A stretch of DNA of 64,000 nt. Source: Plectrocnemia conspersa (taxonomy: Eukaryota; Arthropoda; Insecta; Trichoptera; Polycentropodidae). Each line of letters opens with the position of its first letter. Positions within the stretch are counted from its first letter, which is position 1. The stretch spans positions 50,471-114,470 of the forward strand of contig VTFK01000578.1 in NCBI GenBank assembly GCA_009617715.1. The letters are read 5' to 3'. The notes beneath the pieces are model-generated. The model saw only the letters and a program-made list of their open reading frames with translations, was not told where the DNA came from and did no database searches. A program made the translations under genes and the position numbers. Positions 1-11,800 of the stretch are shown piece after piece.

Positions 1-476
1 GTTATGGTAAAATTCATCGCTATAAATTATAAACGCATCTGTATATAAAAAAATAATTGAACGCATTTACAAAACGCAAACATCTTGAAGATATATATTG
101 TTTCTATGAAAGTCTTCCCTTAAATGCAATAAGTGACTCATCGACCCCAATATTTTTTCCTGGTTTTGTAAATAGGCATTTCTTTTTCATTTAATTTATG
201 ATGTGAAGTAATCTAAAAATTTTAATATTACAAAATTAAGGATTTTTTTAATTAAATAAAACATTTTTCCGTACTAATTCTTCTGAAAAATTGAGTTTCA
301 ATGCTTAATTTTTCTAAAAAAAAAAATGTTTAGGTTTTAAATTGATATCCTGAGTAAGAAGAAAAAAATTGAATTTCTTCAGAATTTATTTCAATCTAAT
401 GTTACAATTACAATTAAAATAAAACTTTTCCTTCTATTTTAAAGTAATATAATTATAAATTAAAGTTTCATCGAAG

Positions 477-1010
477 TGTGATGTGGTTTTTACCACCGCG
501 AGCCGCCACTGTCTCGCAAGGCCACTTAGATGCGATACCGTCCTACATATTGCAGGACACTGGCCCATTCAACACGGTATAAAGAGATCGAGCTCTACAA
601 GAGTCCAGCGTTCGCAGTAAAAACCAAACTTTGTCACAGATACCACTTTATCGATACCCTTTTATCGGCCCGGTTCGTACCGGTCTAATTCGAAACCTTT
701 TTCTTTTAATTTTTTTTATTTTCGATTTATTACCGATTCGTAACATTTACCGAATAATCGTTAAACTTTTACAATTATACGTATATGTGTATTTACGATC
801 GGTGGACATGAGTGTGGGATACAGAACTAAAATGACATAAAGACAAGGGGAAAAAAGATAACCGGAACCGGGCCGGCAGCGATAGAGGGGAATAAATTGA
901 TCTTGCCCATTCGACGATAAAAATAAGCGTAAAACGGATTGATGGATAGGAGCTGCGAATGTTTCCGGTTTATTGGATTTTGGGATCGTGGGATAAATTA
1001 TGCGTCTATT
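477..1010. promoter_or_regulatory. GC-balanced non-coding island, candidate distal enhancer
   Basis: Base composition rises sharply against the flanks. It contains a short dyad GTGGT-TTTT-ACCAC near 484 and a TATAAAG at about 580, but no open frame that looks like protein. A TATA-driven transcript starting near 610 is possible but has no other support. Confidence 0.25.
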
Positions 1011-1649
1011 GGTTTCATAGTAATAATTTTTTATATATACGATTATTTTATCTTTATTTTTAAGCAAATATATGTATTCAGGTTATTGTTAAAACATCTT
1101 CTAAAATTTCTCTAGAATTTAAACCATGACTTTAATTTTTGGCAATTTTTATTTTAAGAAATATATAAATACATATTTCAATAAACTTATCAACGAAAAC
1201 ATATTCAACAAAGCCTCTAAGATTTTAGGATTTAATATGGAGCTCAAGTGCAGTGTGCTCATTGTATAATCATCAAGTGGACAGTACTTTTGAACATGCT
1301 TATTTGGTCCAATTGCCAAATAATGCAAACGACTCACTTTTAATAAATTATTTTTTTATTATTAGAATATAAATATTTTCCATTTTTATTTTCCACAATT
1401 TTTTTATGGAATATGATTCCATTGAGTCGCATTGACAAGTATATTTGAGATAGTTTTGGACAACCAATGAGCTATCTAGCTATCTGTTAAATCTGGATAC
1501 ATTGTGATCTGTCCATTTTTGTTTATATTACAAATATTTGTATAGATACAATTTTTTTTTGTGCAGTGCATAAATAAAAATGTGGTGCTTTGGCAAGTTC
1601 GCATTTTTTAAATATCTAATTATGTTCAATGTAATTTTCTATTAAAGGA

Positions 1650-2115
1650 ATCGGTACTATTGAATATCAATGGTAATCCCATCACCTTTTAAAGTCAACA
1701 TTGAAAAATTGGTCCATCGAACCCAGGAGCGTGGGATGGTGGGAAACGGGGTGCCAGTAACATCGAAAACCGCATCGGACCCCTATTCAAATTTATTGTT
1801 ATTGTTGGCGAACGTTGTATCGGACAACTTTATCAAGCTCGACAACAGTGAGATGCCGGACGCTAAAAGAGCAAAAGAGAAACACCAAACAAGAATATCT
1901 CCATCTCGTTCGCTGAGAAACTAGCAATTTGTTAATGATATCCGCCTACCTCTCCACGGAGCGTGCAGTTAGCGCTTCGCGCTCTTTTGTTCTTTGCTTC
2001 GTGTTTTCTATCTTATATTATTTTATTCCATGTTTTGATCGCGATTGACTCATATTTATTGCCATCTCTCGCGCACATGATTCGAGCGCTTTTTATGATC
2101 ATTCGTATATGACCC
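1650..2115. promoter_or_regulatory. GC-balanced island, candidate conserved element
   Basis: It has an 84-codon open frame at 1670-1924 (+) with no recognisable domain; the island continues past its stop with the same composition, which argues for regulatory rather than coding constraint. The function is inferred only from composition. Confidence 0.25.
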
Positions 2116-3104
2116 TTTGATGATTATATGGCGAGAGTCGTTTAGTTTTAATAAAACTTTATGACCTGGATAATGAGGCTTTGATTCAAATAATTTATGT
2201 TTAATATATGATGCAAATGAGCTGGTGAAGATGTTTTACCAGTTTTATTGAGCTTTTTAATAAATATTTTAAATCAACATGTTTAACAATAGCCAAGCAT
2301 AACATAAGTTTTATATCTATATTTCTTCAAATCTTCAAATAAAAATATTTTGAGTTTTTTTTGTACTGTTTCTGATGACAAACATTTTTTTTGTATTAGG
2401 ATTAAATTTATTAATTTATATAAAAATATGCTAGAGACTATGATTTTTATAATATTAACTTTTAGAAGAAGTTATGCTCAAAGTGATTTCACCATTGCAA
2501 TCCAAATGCATCTATGAATAATTTGTAAATAATTTAAAAATTAAAATTTTTATTTAAATCTAAAGATATAACATTCTCTCACCTTTCGTTTATTTTTAAA
2601 TTTAATTAGCATTACATGTTGTAGGCTTTGATTCAGAATATTCTGGTAGCCGTCTTGTCACATCATCTCCATTTTTTTTTTTTGGTTTAGAAAGTGTTGC
2701 ACCAATCAAAATTATGTATCATTAAAAATGTGTTGAGAGCCATTGGTATTACGTGAATTACTATAGTGAACAATTATGTAAATACTATTAACAAGGCATG
2801 GAGTGAATGTTTTTTTTTCCCTGCTAGTTATCTCAACACCTGTAGGATGTACAGTATATACTCTTAATAAGTAATACAAAAATATTTGATACAAACCTAA
2901 TTTTTGTGTTTAAAAAACTATTCCGCTGTAAATTAATTTAAAAAAATATTTGTCTGTCAATTGCTATTAGTCCTATACATTGATAATACAGTAAGAACCA
3001 TAATGCCATTTAATTATCGATTATAAATAATAAACGTTGAAGGCTCGTATAACTACTTAAATGCAGTGTGAATATACACATATGTTATTTATTCAAATTA
3101 GAAC

Positions 3105-3300
3105 CATTAAACGCTTCTTGGAGCGGATACGCTCGCGCAAGAAAGTCGTTAGTTTTGTGACAAAACACATTTTCGTGCCCGACAATGATTGTTGGTTTTT
3201 GATTAATTAATTGATACGACACTGTAAATTCATTTATATCGCTGAGACGCGTGATTAATCAAATACCGGTATATCCACGAAGCAATAACGATGTTTTAAA
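3105..3300. promoter_or_regulatory. GC-balanced island with homeodomain-type sites
   Basis: A short island holding several TAATTA/TTGATTAAT cores (about 3200-3265) and CpG-rich stretches, between AT-rich flanks. No open frame. Candidate enhancer only. Confidence 0.22.
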
Positions 3301-3774
3301 CGGTCTCAAACATATATACATATATTCAATTAAAATTAATTTAATATTACATTTAAAGTAAAAAAAAAAAAAATAAAATAGTTAAAATTTAAAAAGCACA
3401 AAGCTTACTTTAACCCTATGGACGCGTCAATCAAAAATATTAAAATAATATTTTAAGTATATTCACCAAAATAAGTTTTTCTTGAAAATATTTTTTTAAT
3501 AAAAGAGATTATTAAGTATTTTAATTTTAATTAATTATTTAGATAAGTACGGTTTTATTTTGAGAGTATTTTTTAATATTTAATAACTGTTGGAAAAGTG
3601 TATTACTAGTGTTACTCCTTATTTATAAGCTGCATAAGCTTATATGCTACTAGTAGCTCGCAATCTTCTACTTGATTTTACTTTTAGTTATTTTATAACT
3701 ATTTATTACATAAAGAAAACCATGATGTGTGAACGCCAATAACACAATAAAAGATTATAAATGTATTATAAAGG

Positions 3775-3925
3775 TGAAATGCCGTTTTGTTGCCTCGTTC
3801 ACGATTGACTCTTTATTGGTTTATGATCCAATTAAAACCCGATCAAGAGTTAAACTCGCTCTGTGCGCATGCGTAACGCCTTGTTAACTTTCAACCGTTT
3901 TAATTCCGATAAAATCGTCGTTTTT
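3775..3925. promoter_or_regulatory. Small GC-balanced island
   Basis: About 150 bp with CCAATTAAAA, GATCAAGAG and a GTGCGCATGCG stretch in otherwise AT-rich DNA. No coding potential. Candidate conserved element. Confidence 0.2.
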
Positions 3926-4299
3926 GACTTCTAAAGATTTTTATTATTGTATAATAATTCAACTTGTTAGACGAATTTATATATTTTAAAGAAAAAGTAT
4001 ATAAATGTGCATAGCTAAATAAATATTAAAAAATCTAGTGACTAAAAATACTGCAAGCTAAAATGTTTAATTTATTAAGATTAAATATTTGGCAAAAAAA
4101 AATTATCATGTCATTTTAAGATTTTTCCTTAACTACAGTCAGTACCTTATTTATATTTTTCTTTAACTACAGTCATTTATCTTTCAATTATGAATTTTTT
4201 TGGTTTATATAATAATGCAAAGAATACACTCTTGTGTATTATCTGTATCCTTATATACATACACTATTTTTGGAAGGTAAATAAAAAAAGCAAACACGC

Positions 4300-4700
4300 A
4301 ATCGGATATCATAGAAATGCTTGGAAACAAAGCCGTTGAAAAACAAAGACATTTAAAGTTTAGGTTTCCGCAGCAGTTCTTTAGTTAGTCATCCTGCATA
4401 AATATTTATGACAGAAATGATATCACGTCATATTTCCGTCGGAAAAATGCGCCGAATGCAAATACGCACCAGCAGATGTTTTCTTTACGGCGATGACTTT
4501 GGAAATGTATAGTATATAGGTGCCCACTTGTATGGGTGTTTTTCTTTAGTCTTTGATTGATGACAAGCCGACAGAACAAAACGACGGTCGCGAAAGGGGG
4601 AAGTCTGGTATAAGGATTTTTTTTTATTTTATAATTTATTGATGCGCGGTTAACCGGCACTTTGGCAATGAAACGTGAAAAACTTAGCAAAACTATATTT
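4300..4700. promoter_or_regulatory. GC-balanced island, candidate enhancer
   Basis: About 400 bp of mixed composition with TGATATCACGTCA and GATGACTTTGG motifs and CpGs. The 94-codon minus-strand frame across it resembles no family. Confidence 0.25.
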
Positions 4701-4959
4701 ATAGAATGGCGCGTGTCTTTTATATCATAAAAAAATATTAAGTCGTTCTTATTGATACAAATGAAAATTAATGCAAATTGTTCGTGTTGATTAAGTCAAA
4801 CAAAATTGATCGACCACATTAAAAAATCTATAAAAAACAATCTGAAGAATGTTAATTATGAAAATCATTATCATGTGACTACTTAGGACTCAAACCAATA
4901 ACCTTCAGATTATTACACTGGTCTATTGTACTGTCCATGAAAAATAATACCATAACGTA

Positions 4960-5560
4960 AAAATGTTCACAACCGCCATCCATCGTCATCTCAAAACTTT
5001 TTCTTCAACACCTGCCGATTGAAAAATGAGATTGCATCACTTCCTCCTTCGTCTTCCTGTTTCTCTTTCAATTTTTTTACCTCAATCCCATACACAATCA
5101 TCAATATCGTCGAAAATTCATAAGCAACGCGATAAAAAGCCATTTCCTTCGATTATTGTCATAATGTTCACTAAGTGGGAGTATCCGCAAAGGTTTTCGG
5201 AGACCACCGAAAAAATCTTGCGGACGTGAGCGTGTAGGAATTAATTAAAAGTACGGTAATATCGCCATAAGAGGAAACAAAGGGTAAAAAATCGCGTGAA
5301 GCAATGATGATGCAATTATTTAGAGTTAATTGGTGGAATGCCCTGCCGCATCCGATCATCGTTGCAATCAGAACGAAGAATTCCACGGTCAGGCACTGAT
5401 CAATATTCCGCGTGGGTCTGGTGGTCAAATATGGAAGTGAGGAAACCGGTCATTAACACAACAGACAAAAACCCTTTACGATATAAATGTACACATAGGG
5501 CTGCTATATTTCCTCAACCAAAATCAGGACTAAATAACGCTCTACCTTGAAGGATGGCTC
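4960..5560. promoter_or_regulatory. GC-balanced island downstream of eyg
   Basis: About 600 bp with overlapping short frames on both strands and no domain in any. Composition and CpG content stand out from the flanks. Candidate regulatory DNA. Confidence 0.22.
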
Positions 5561-6239
5561 TTGATGAAAATATCATGCCAACTTCTTTTATTCCTTTTAA
5601 TCTGACAATATTACAAACTTTTAATGAGAACATTTACCGAAAATAATCGTACTTGTATTTAAGCAGTGATCATCCACCAACTTATCAAAATGACGTTTCA
5701 CGAATTTCCTTCCCTTGTTTTCATCTCTACTAATTTAGATTTTCATGATGCATACATAATTCTATGTTTTTATTTCAATAGCATTTTTTTGTGATAACTT
5801 TGATGAAATCTTTATTTCTGTTAATATTTTAATTTTTTTTACACGATATTTATTCGTGATAATTAAAAAAACAGGGTAAATCAAATCTGTAATGATCAAT
5901 TAAAATAAAAAATATGTTTAAAATAATCCACAAGGTATTTAAAAATATTAGGGTTCATATGGAATTTGAACATAGGTGTTTTAGGTATTAATCATCGACT
6001 TACCACTAGTTCATTAGAAAAATTGGTTTTTCTGCATCAATAATGAAATTTTAGCTTCATATCGCAAACTTATATATTAGAAATTATTTTTTGGCACTAA
6101 GCTAAAATACTGTTGCTTTCATGCACGTGCTTAGTATAGTGATTATATTGTGATACTTTTGACTTAGTAGCTTTTATTAATAAATTAAACTTTTTCAAAA
6201 TAGAATAAATACGAATTTCTAAAAAAATATAAGAACATT

Positions 6240-6880
6240 ATTCATATTTGTTTTGACTTAGGCATAAATCAATAGTTATTGACCAATATTTGTTTTGTGT
6301 ATTTGACTCACACAAATATAAATGTCTTTACAAATTCAAGTAAAAATATGATGTCATATTCTCAACGTTCGCAGCATTTTACAGTACTTCAAATCAGAAC
6401 GGCAAATAGTTTAGGTTCATATTTGCATATTAACTAATAATAATATATGATCCTTTGATTGCCGATATTTAATATTGCATTTTGCTACTTGAAAAATAAT
6501 TACAAGATCTAATTTTATCATTAAGAATCAGATTATTAGGTTATTTGGTTTTTACTTCAAAAATCTCTCACAAATATTATTCACATCTGTTTTTACTTAA
6601 GCATAAAGCTATGTTTATTGCCAAACCATTTGATTCACACATATATAAAAGTAATTTTAAAAATTTAGGCATAAATAATATGTTACATTCTCAACGTTCG
6701 CAGCATTTTATATGGACGATTAAAGGAATGGTAAAATGTATTGTTTATATTAGGTTTAAATACCGTTATTTTAATTTAAAAAAAAATACTTTAAACCAGA
6801 ACGACGAAAAGTTTTAGTTTACATTTGCCTTTAAACCAATAAAAATATATGGCCTTAACCCTTTAATTGCCGAAATCTAC
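6240..6880. repeat. Degenerate tandem duplication, about 330 bp offset
   Basis: The block around 6240-6465 recurs at about 6575-6880. The best shared core is TTCTCAACGTTCGCAGCATT at 6359 and again at 6689. Other shared landmarks are a TTTTGACTTAGGCATAAA-like start and a closing CTTTGATTGCCGA / CTTTAATTGCCGA. The second copy ends beside CTTAACCCTTTAA, resembling piggyBac-type termini. Both copies are decayed. Confidence 0.6.
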
Positions 6881-8039
6881 TTCAGTAAAAATTACCGAAT
6901 ATATCTTTAAATATCATCAGATACATTTAAAATGATTTTTAAGTATTATCTTTAGGGGATTCTTACATTTTCACTAACATATATTTTGTATTTTATTGTA
7001 ATACATTGATATTTATATAGTAAGCTCGAATGGCTCGGTAGTAAAAGGTTTAAGTGGCTTATAATTTATATAATATTGTCTTTATTTGAATCGGCACAAT
7101 TTTTTCTTTCGTTAATATTTTTAAAATTTAGGGCTTTAATTATTTTGTTATTGAAAATAAAATAGTAAGTTTTATTGAAATATATTATTTAATAATATTT
7201 GGTCAGGAGTATTTAATTTAATTGTTTATTTAATTAGAGGTATGTTTAAGTACCATTAAATTATAATATTTGCATTTGTAGTTTAATATTTACTGTCATT
7301 TATATAAATAATAATGATAATACAAATATAATTGAATTTACTTTTAATTGAAAAATTAAATATTTTTTAAAAGGAAAGTAACATAAAACAATGTAAATAA
7401 CCCAATAATCAGCTTTTGAAAAAAAATATTTTAAAGAAATCAGGTTTCTGTAAGGATTCAGATAATTAATAACTCAATGTTAAAGATTACGTTATATTTA
7501 AATAATTTTTCGTTTTATTTTTTATATAAATAGTACGTTTTAAACATGATGATAAAATCTTATCTATTGTTCATTTATCATATAAATAATACTTACTGTT
7601 TTTTAGACTGTAGACTTTGATATTTGACGATAAGAAAATGATGTAGTTTTTAACTGTCATATTGCAATATTTTTAAACATTTCAAACAACTTAATAATTT
7701 TAACTTTCACTGCTTAATAATAAAATTTAAATTATTTATTTTAAAATAACACCTTTATACTTTTCATTTTCTTTTCACATATTTAATGCTTTTACTTTAC
7801 TCTGCCTGGGATTGGGAAATCATATATGACATTTATATTTTAAATAGTTGTGTTGCCCTAAAAATTCTAGATCTAATAAACTGATAATTTATGCTTACCA
7901 AACGAGAGTATTCGTGGCTCTAAAAAACTAATAAGAGTATTCTAGTATAACATACTTATTTTATTTAAATCCGCAATGTTGATTGTTGTTTAATTAATTA
8001 AAAAATTAAAATTAAAAGTCAGTCTTATTTTGTGAATTA

Positions 8040-8445
8040 TTTATTCATTAACTATTCGTGTTTCGCTATCCATGTATATATATTTATATTTGCAAATAAA
8101 AAAATATATATAATATAATAAATACACAATTAAAGCGAACGTATAATAACGTAAATTATATTTATCAATTTAACATAATGTTTATACAAAATTATTTCAA
8201 AATAAAAAAATGGACGGACATATGATAATAGTAGTATATTCACATTTTTACAACAACAAAAAATATTTACATAATAGTGTACAGGAACATTTCATATGTT
8301 TGCGTACATTAAGCGTTATTACGACATACAACAATCTTTGTGACCTTAACAATGTAAAACGTCAGAATTGATCAAATTTGTTCTAAACATACACGTGAGC
8401 TTATCACACTATAACACTTGTTCGAATACTGATTTGAAAACACTG
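8040..8445 (-). promoter_or_regulatory. eyg: Probable eyg 3' UTR with candidate poly(A) signal
   Basis: The sequence after the stop is AT-rich and non-coding. The first AATAAA on the minus strand after the stop lies at 8045-8040, and an ATTAAA variant follows near 7995. This would give a 3' UTR of roughly 0.4 kb. The cleavage site is inferred, not seen. Confidence 0.4.
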
Positions 8446-8877
8446 TCAACGATCGTGTTTGGTCAACTGTAGCGGCTGACAACTTTGAGACTGTTCAACA
8501 GTTCTTTCGTCTGCCTCGACGGGCGAATGCGATCTGGATCTGTCGTATCTTCTGTCATAGTTATTCCTCTCCCTAGATCTCGCTTCTTCGCAATCCGACT
8601 CATCGTTGACGTTGATCTCTTCGTCCGAGTCCGACGAGGTGTATCCTCTCGATAGGTGGTCGGATCTGGCGAAGAGGTGCGATGCCGAATGAGGTATCAG
8701 GGCTTTGAAAGCGCTGTTCTCGCCTCCCATCTGAAGCAGAGAGTTAGCTTGGGAGCCAGGGGCGGAAACGTGGGGGACTGCGGCCGGGGACTGCGCCCTC
8801 GCGTGCGGTGAGCCCCTCTTCAGGAGGCTCATGCGCTGGTGTCTCCGCCACTTGGCGCGTCTGTTGGAAAACCAAAC
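8446..8877 (-). CDS. eyg: eyg last coding exon: homeodomain helix 3 and C-terminal tail
   Basis: 432 bp, with acceptor GACTGACAG| only 118 bp from the previous donor, and TGA stop at 8448-8446. It begins [15 protein letters not shown], the recognition helix with Ser at position 50 as in Pax-type homeodomains. A 128-residue tail follows: basic/Ser/Pro-rich at first, then an acidic block ([18 protein letters not shown]), then an Arg/Ser/Tyr-rich stretch ([20 protein letters not shown]). No eh1-type repression motif is obvious in the tail. Confidence 0.95.
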   Translation of the reverse strand, partial: VWFSNRRAKWRRHQRMSLLKRGSPHARAQSPAAVPHVSAPGSQANSLLQMGGENSAFKALIPHSASHLFARSDHLSRGYTSSDSDEEINVNDESDCEEARSRERNNYDRRYDRSRSHSPVEADERTVEQSQSCQPLQLTKHDR

Positions 8878-11800
8878 CTGTCAGTCAATATGCGAATTAG
8901 TTTGGTTGTATGGCGTTTTGCTAATAAATGGTGGGTAGGGATGTGGACGTGGGTCAAAAAGCTAATGTTTGGTACGTAATAGATGAGATAATCACCTGAA
9001 CTCGGGCTTCGGATAAAGAGGTCTTGGAGGCCAGTCGCTCTCTGGTAGACACGCATGGGTAGTGCGATTTTTCGAATTCTTTCTCTAGTTCTTCAAGCTG
9101 GTCGGGGCTGAAAGTGGTCCTGTTCCTTCGGAACTTGGGTTGTTCTCCGTCTAAAGATCCTGTGTCGTCACCGTCTACATCTGTTCAAAAATAATATAAT
9201 ATGAAACCTAAGCAAACTTTGACCTAATATAAAATACATTTAAATTATTGCTTATGATATGTAATATATTAAGCAGTTCATATAAACATGTTTTTAATCT
9301 GAATTTTTACTTTTTGACTAATATTAGTCAAATATTCCGAGTAAGAAATGTTACAAAAATTTTTGTCAGGATTATATTTGTATAGTATTTAATTATATAT
9401 GTTACAGTATTAGTTATATTTATATGATCATTTATGTGAAATTAAATTTTATCAGTAAATATATTTCTACTGGCAAAAATATTATTTAACTGATGTGCGC
9501 TAGTGAAATTATATACTTATAATTATATTCTTAGCGGTCATTAAACTCAGTTTGACAAAATTTAGGTTAGCTTTAGGTTTAAACAGCAAATAGATTCTTT
9601 GCAGCTGTCAAATTAAGTTACAAAAACCGTATAGTGAACCGCTAGTGAAATTTTAAATTAATTGATTGATACATTATCTCCGGTTTTGTTAATGAAATTG
9701 TATTTCTACTAGTGAAAATATAAAAAATACACTTTCACTATAATTATTTTTTATTGAAAAATATATTTTTTTCGTAATGGGCGATATATAATTTTTACCC
9801 AATAATTACTTGCATATATTTAATTGGTTAAATGTTTGACTACTAATATGTTTTCTTTTGGCACATACAGTTTTGATTAATGAAAATAATTTTAATAAAT
9901 ATTTAAAATGTGGATAAAATTTGTATGTTATTATATAAAATAACATATTAAGATACTTTTTCTAGCGATTCTCATACAAAAAACATAAAATCGAGTACAA
10001 ACGATTGAAAATCTTATTGCGTAAATTATTAAAAGCATTATATTCCAATATAATTATTTATAAAAAACGGGACTAGTTCTATTTGTGTAATATTTAAAAA
10101 TAGTTCTATGTGTGTAATATTTAAGGGTAACTGTTTATTTACTAATTGCTATTTTATTAAAAAAAAATGAGAGAATTTATTAGCAAAAAAAAATTGAGAG
10201 TTTTAAAATTAACGAATAAGTATTCATTGATATATATCACGTTATTTATAATTTGTAGTAAAACTTTAAGTCTTAACTAAAGCTAAGATATAATATGATT
10301 TACGATTAGCAATAGAATTAATATAAGCAGTTATAACAAAAATACTTATGACTACCAATAAGAGCAGATTTTATGTGACACAATAATATTATTTTCTAGT
10401 AGTAGTTTTTGTAGCGATTTTTGTACAAAAATTTGTTAAAAATTATTTTAATAAATGACATTTTAATTAGAAACTAAATAAGTCTTATTTAAAAAAATCA
10501 TATAAATAAACTTTTAGGCAAAAAAAAATAATCAAATTTAAGCTTCGAGAAAAACTAAAAAAAAAATTAGAAATGATGAAAATAATCTTATGGTAGATAA
10601 TACATAAAAAATTAAATTAAAAATACATTTTATTTATTTCTACAATTTTTTTTATTATTTTTAATGGATTTAAATATATATACTTTGCATCATTGACGAT
10701 AAAAATGTGATTTTTAAAATAAAAACATGATTTTTAAACCCTGATGTTTATTTGATAATTAGTCATTTTGTTAATGTCATATAACAAAATTAATATTTGT
10801 TGTTAAATTTATATCTTGATAAATAGAATTTCTCACTTTGCACAAAATAATTGAAAACAACTATAACAAAGATTTTTTTGTAACTATAGACTACAAAACC
10901 ATATTTTATGCATCACTATATTATAAGTTGTATAATTTTTTTATATATACAAGTGATTCACTGATAAAATTTCTATACAAAAAAAATCAAGCACTAAAAT
11001 CAGTTTCATTATTGTTAAATTTGGTTCGCTTCATAATGTGTTATAATTAATAATAAAAATAAGATTTTTAGAGACGGAAATCAGTTGCATAGCTAATTTA
11101 TATGAGGAGAAATTTATTTGCAAAATAATATTTAAGTACAAAAAAACATTCAGGCAAAAACTGGTAGTAATATTAAAATCAAATTACTCACTTTGTGATT
11201 AAAATAATGACAAAAATATCAGCTCTAAGTTATCTACAGATTTTTTGCATTACAACAATATTAAATAGCATTATTTTGTAAAACTCGAAAATAGTTCGTT
11301 ATAATTATTGAAAATAAATATTACGTAGCTGATTTCTATGTAGACTTGCCTGTTTATTTACTAAACAGTGTTTTTGTCAAAAATAATTTTGTTAAATCCC
11401 AAAATTTTAACTTAGTAGCAGTAAAACTCGTATTTTTATTTAATTCCCAATAAATAAAAATTCATAGTTTGCGATATAAATAACAAGAACCACTTTAAAG
11501 AATTATTTTTTTGCTGATTACTTTCCACAGAAGTATCATTACAATAGCAAATATTAAAATGTTGTAAGACATAAAATGAAAATAGGCAAAAATTTACTAG
11601 AAAATCATAATTAAATATGTTTTTTGAAACCAAGTTTTTGCATTATTTTGCGACGAATAAAATATCAGAAATAAAACAGGATCATATTAGAAAAAATTTC
11701 TTTACGCAGGCATTAAACATTTTTTTTAAATAAGTAAAATAATTATGCTTATATCAGCGTCTCAATTTATGCAAAATATTTTTGGATTAACTAAAAAATA

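Larger units (their letters stand above)
1..8024. other. AT-rich intergenic DNA downstream of eyg
   Basis: No convincing gene on either strand. Most of it is very AT-rich with short homopolymer runs. It is interrupted by GC-balanced, CpG-containing islands at about 477-1010, 1650-2115, 3105-3300, 3775-3925, 4300-4700 and 4960-5560, and by a degenerate duplication at 6240-6880. The islands are listed separately. Confidence 0.6.

Noticed and set aside
1670..1924. 84-codon plus-strand frame in an island
   Set aside because: No recognisable family and no promoter or partner exon. The island continues past the stop unchanged.
8829..9056. 75-codon minus-strand frame
   Set aside because: Wrong-frame reading across the 118 bp intron between the two homeodomain exons.
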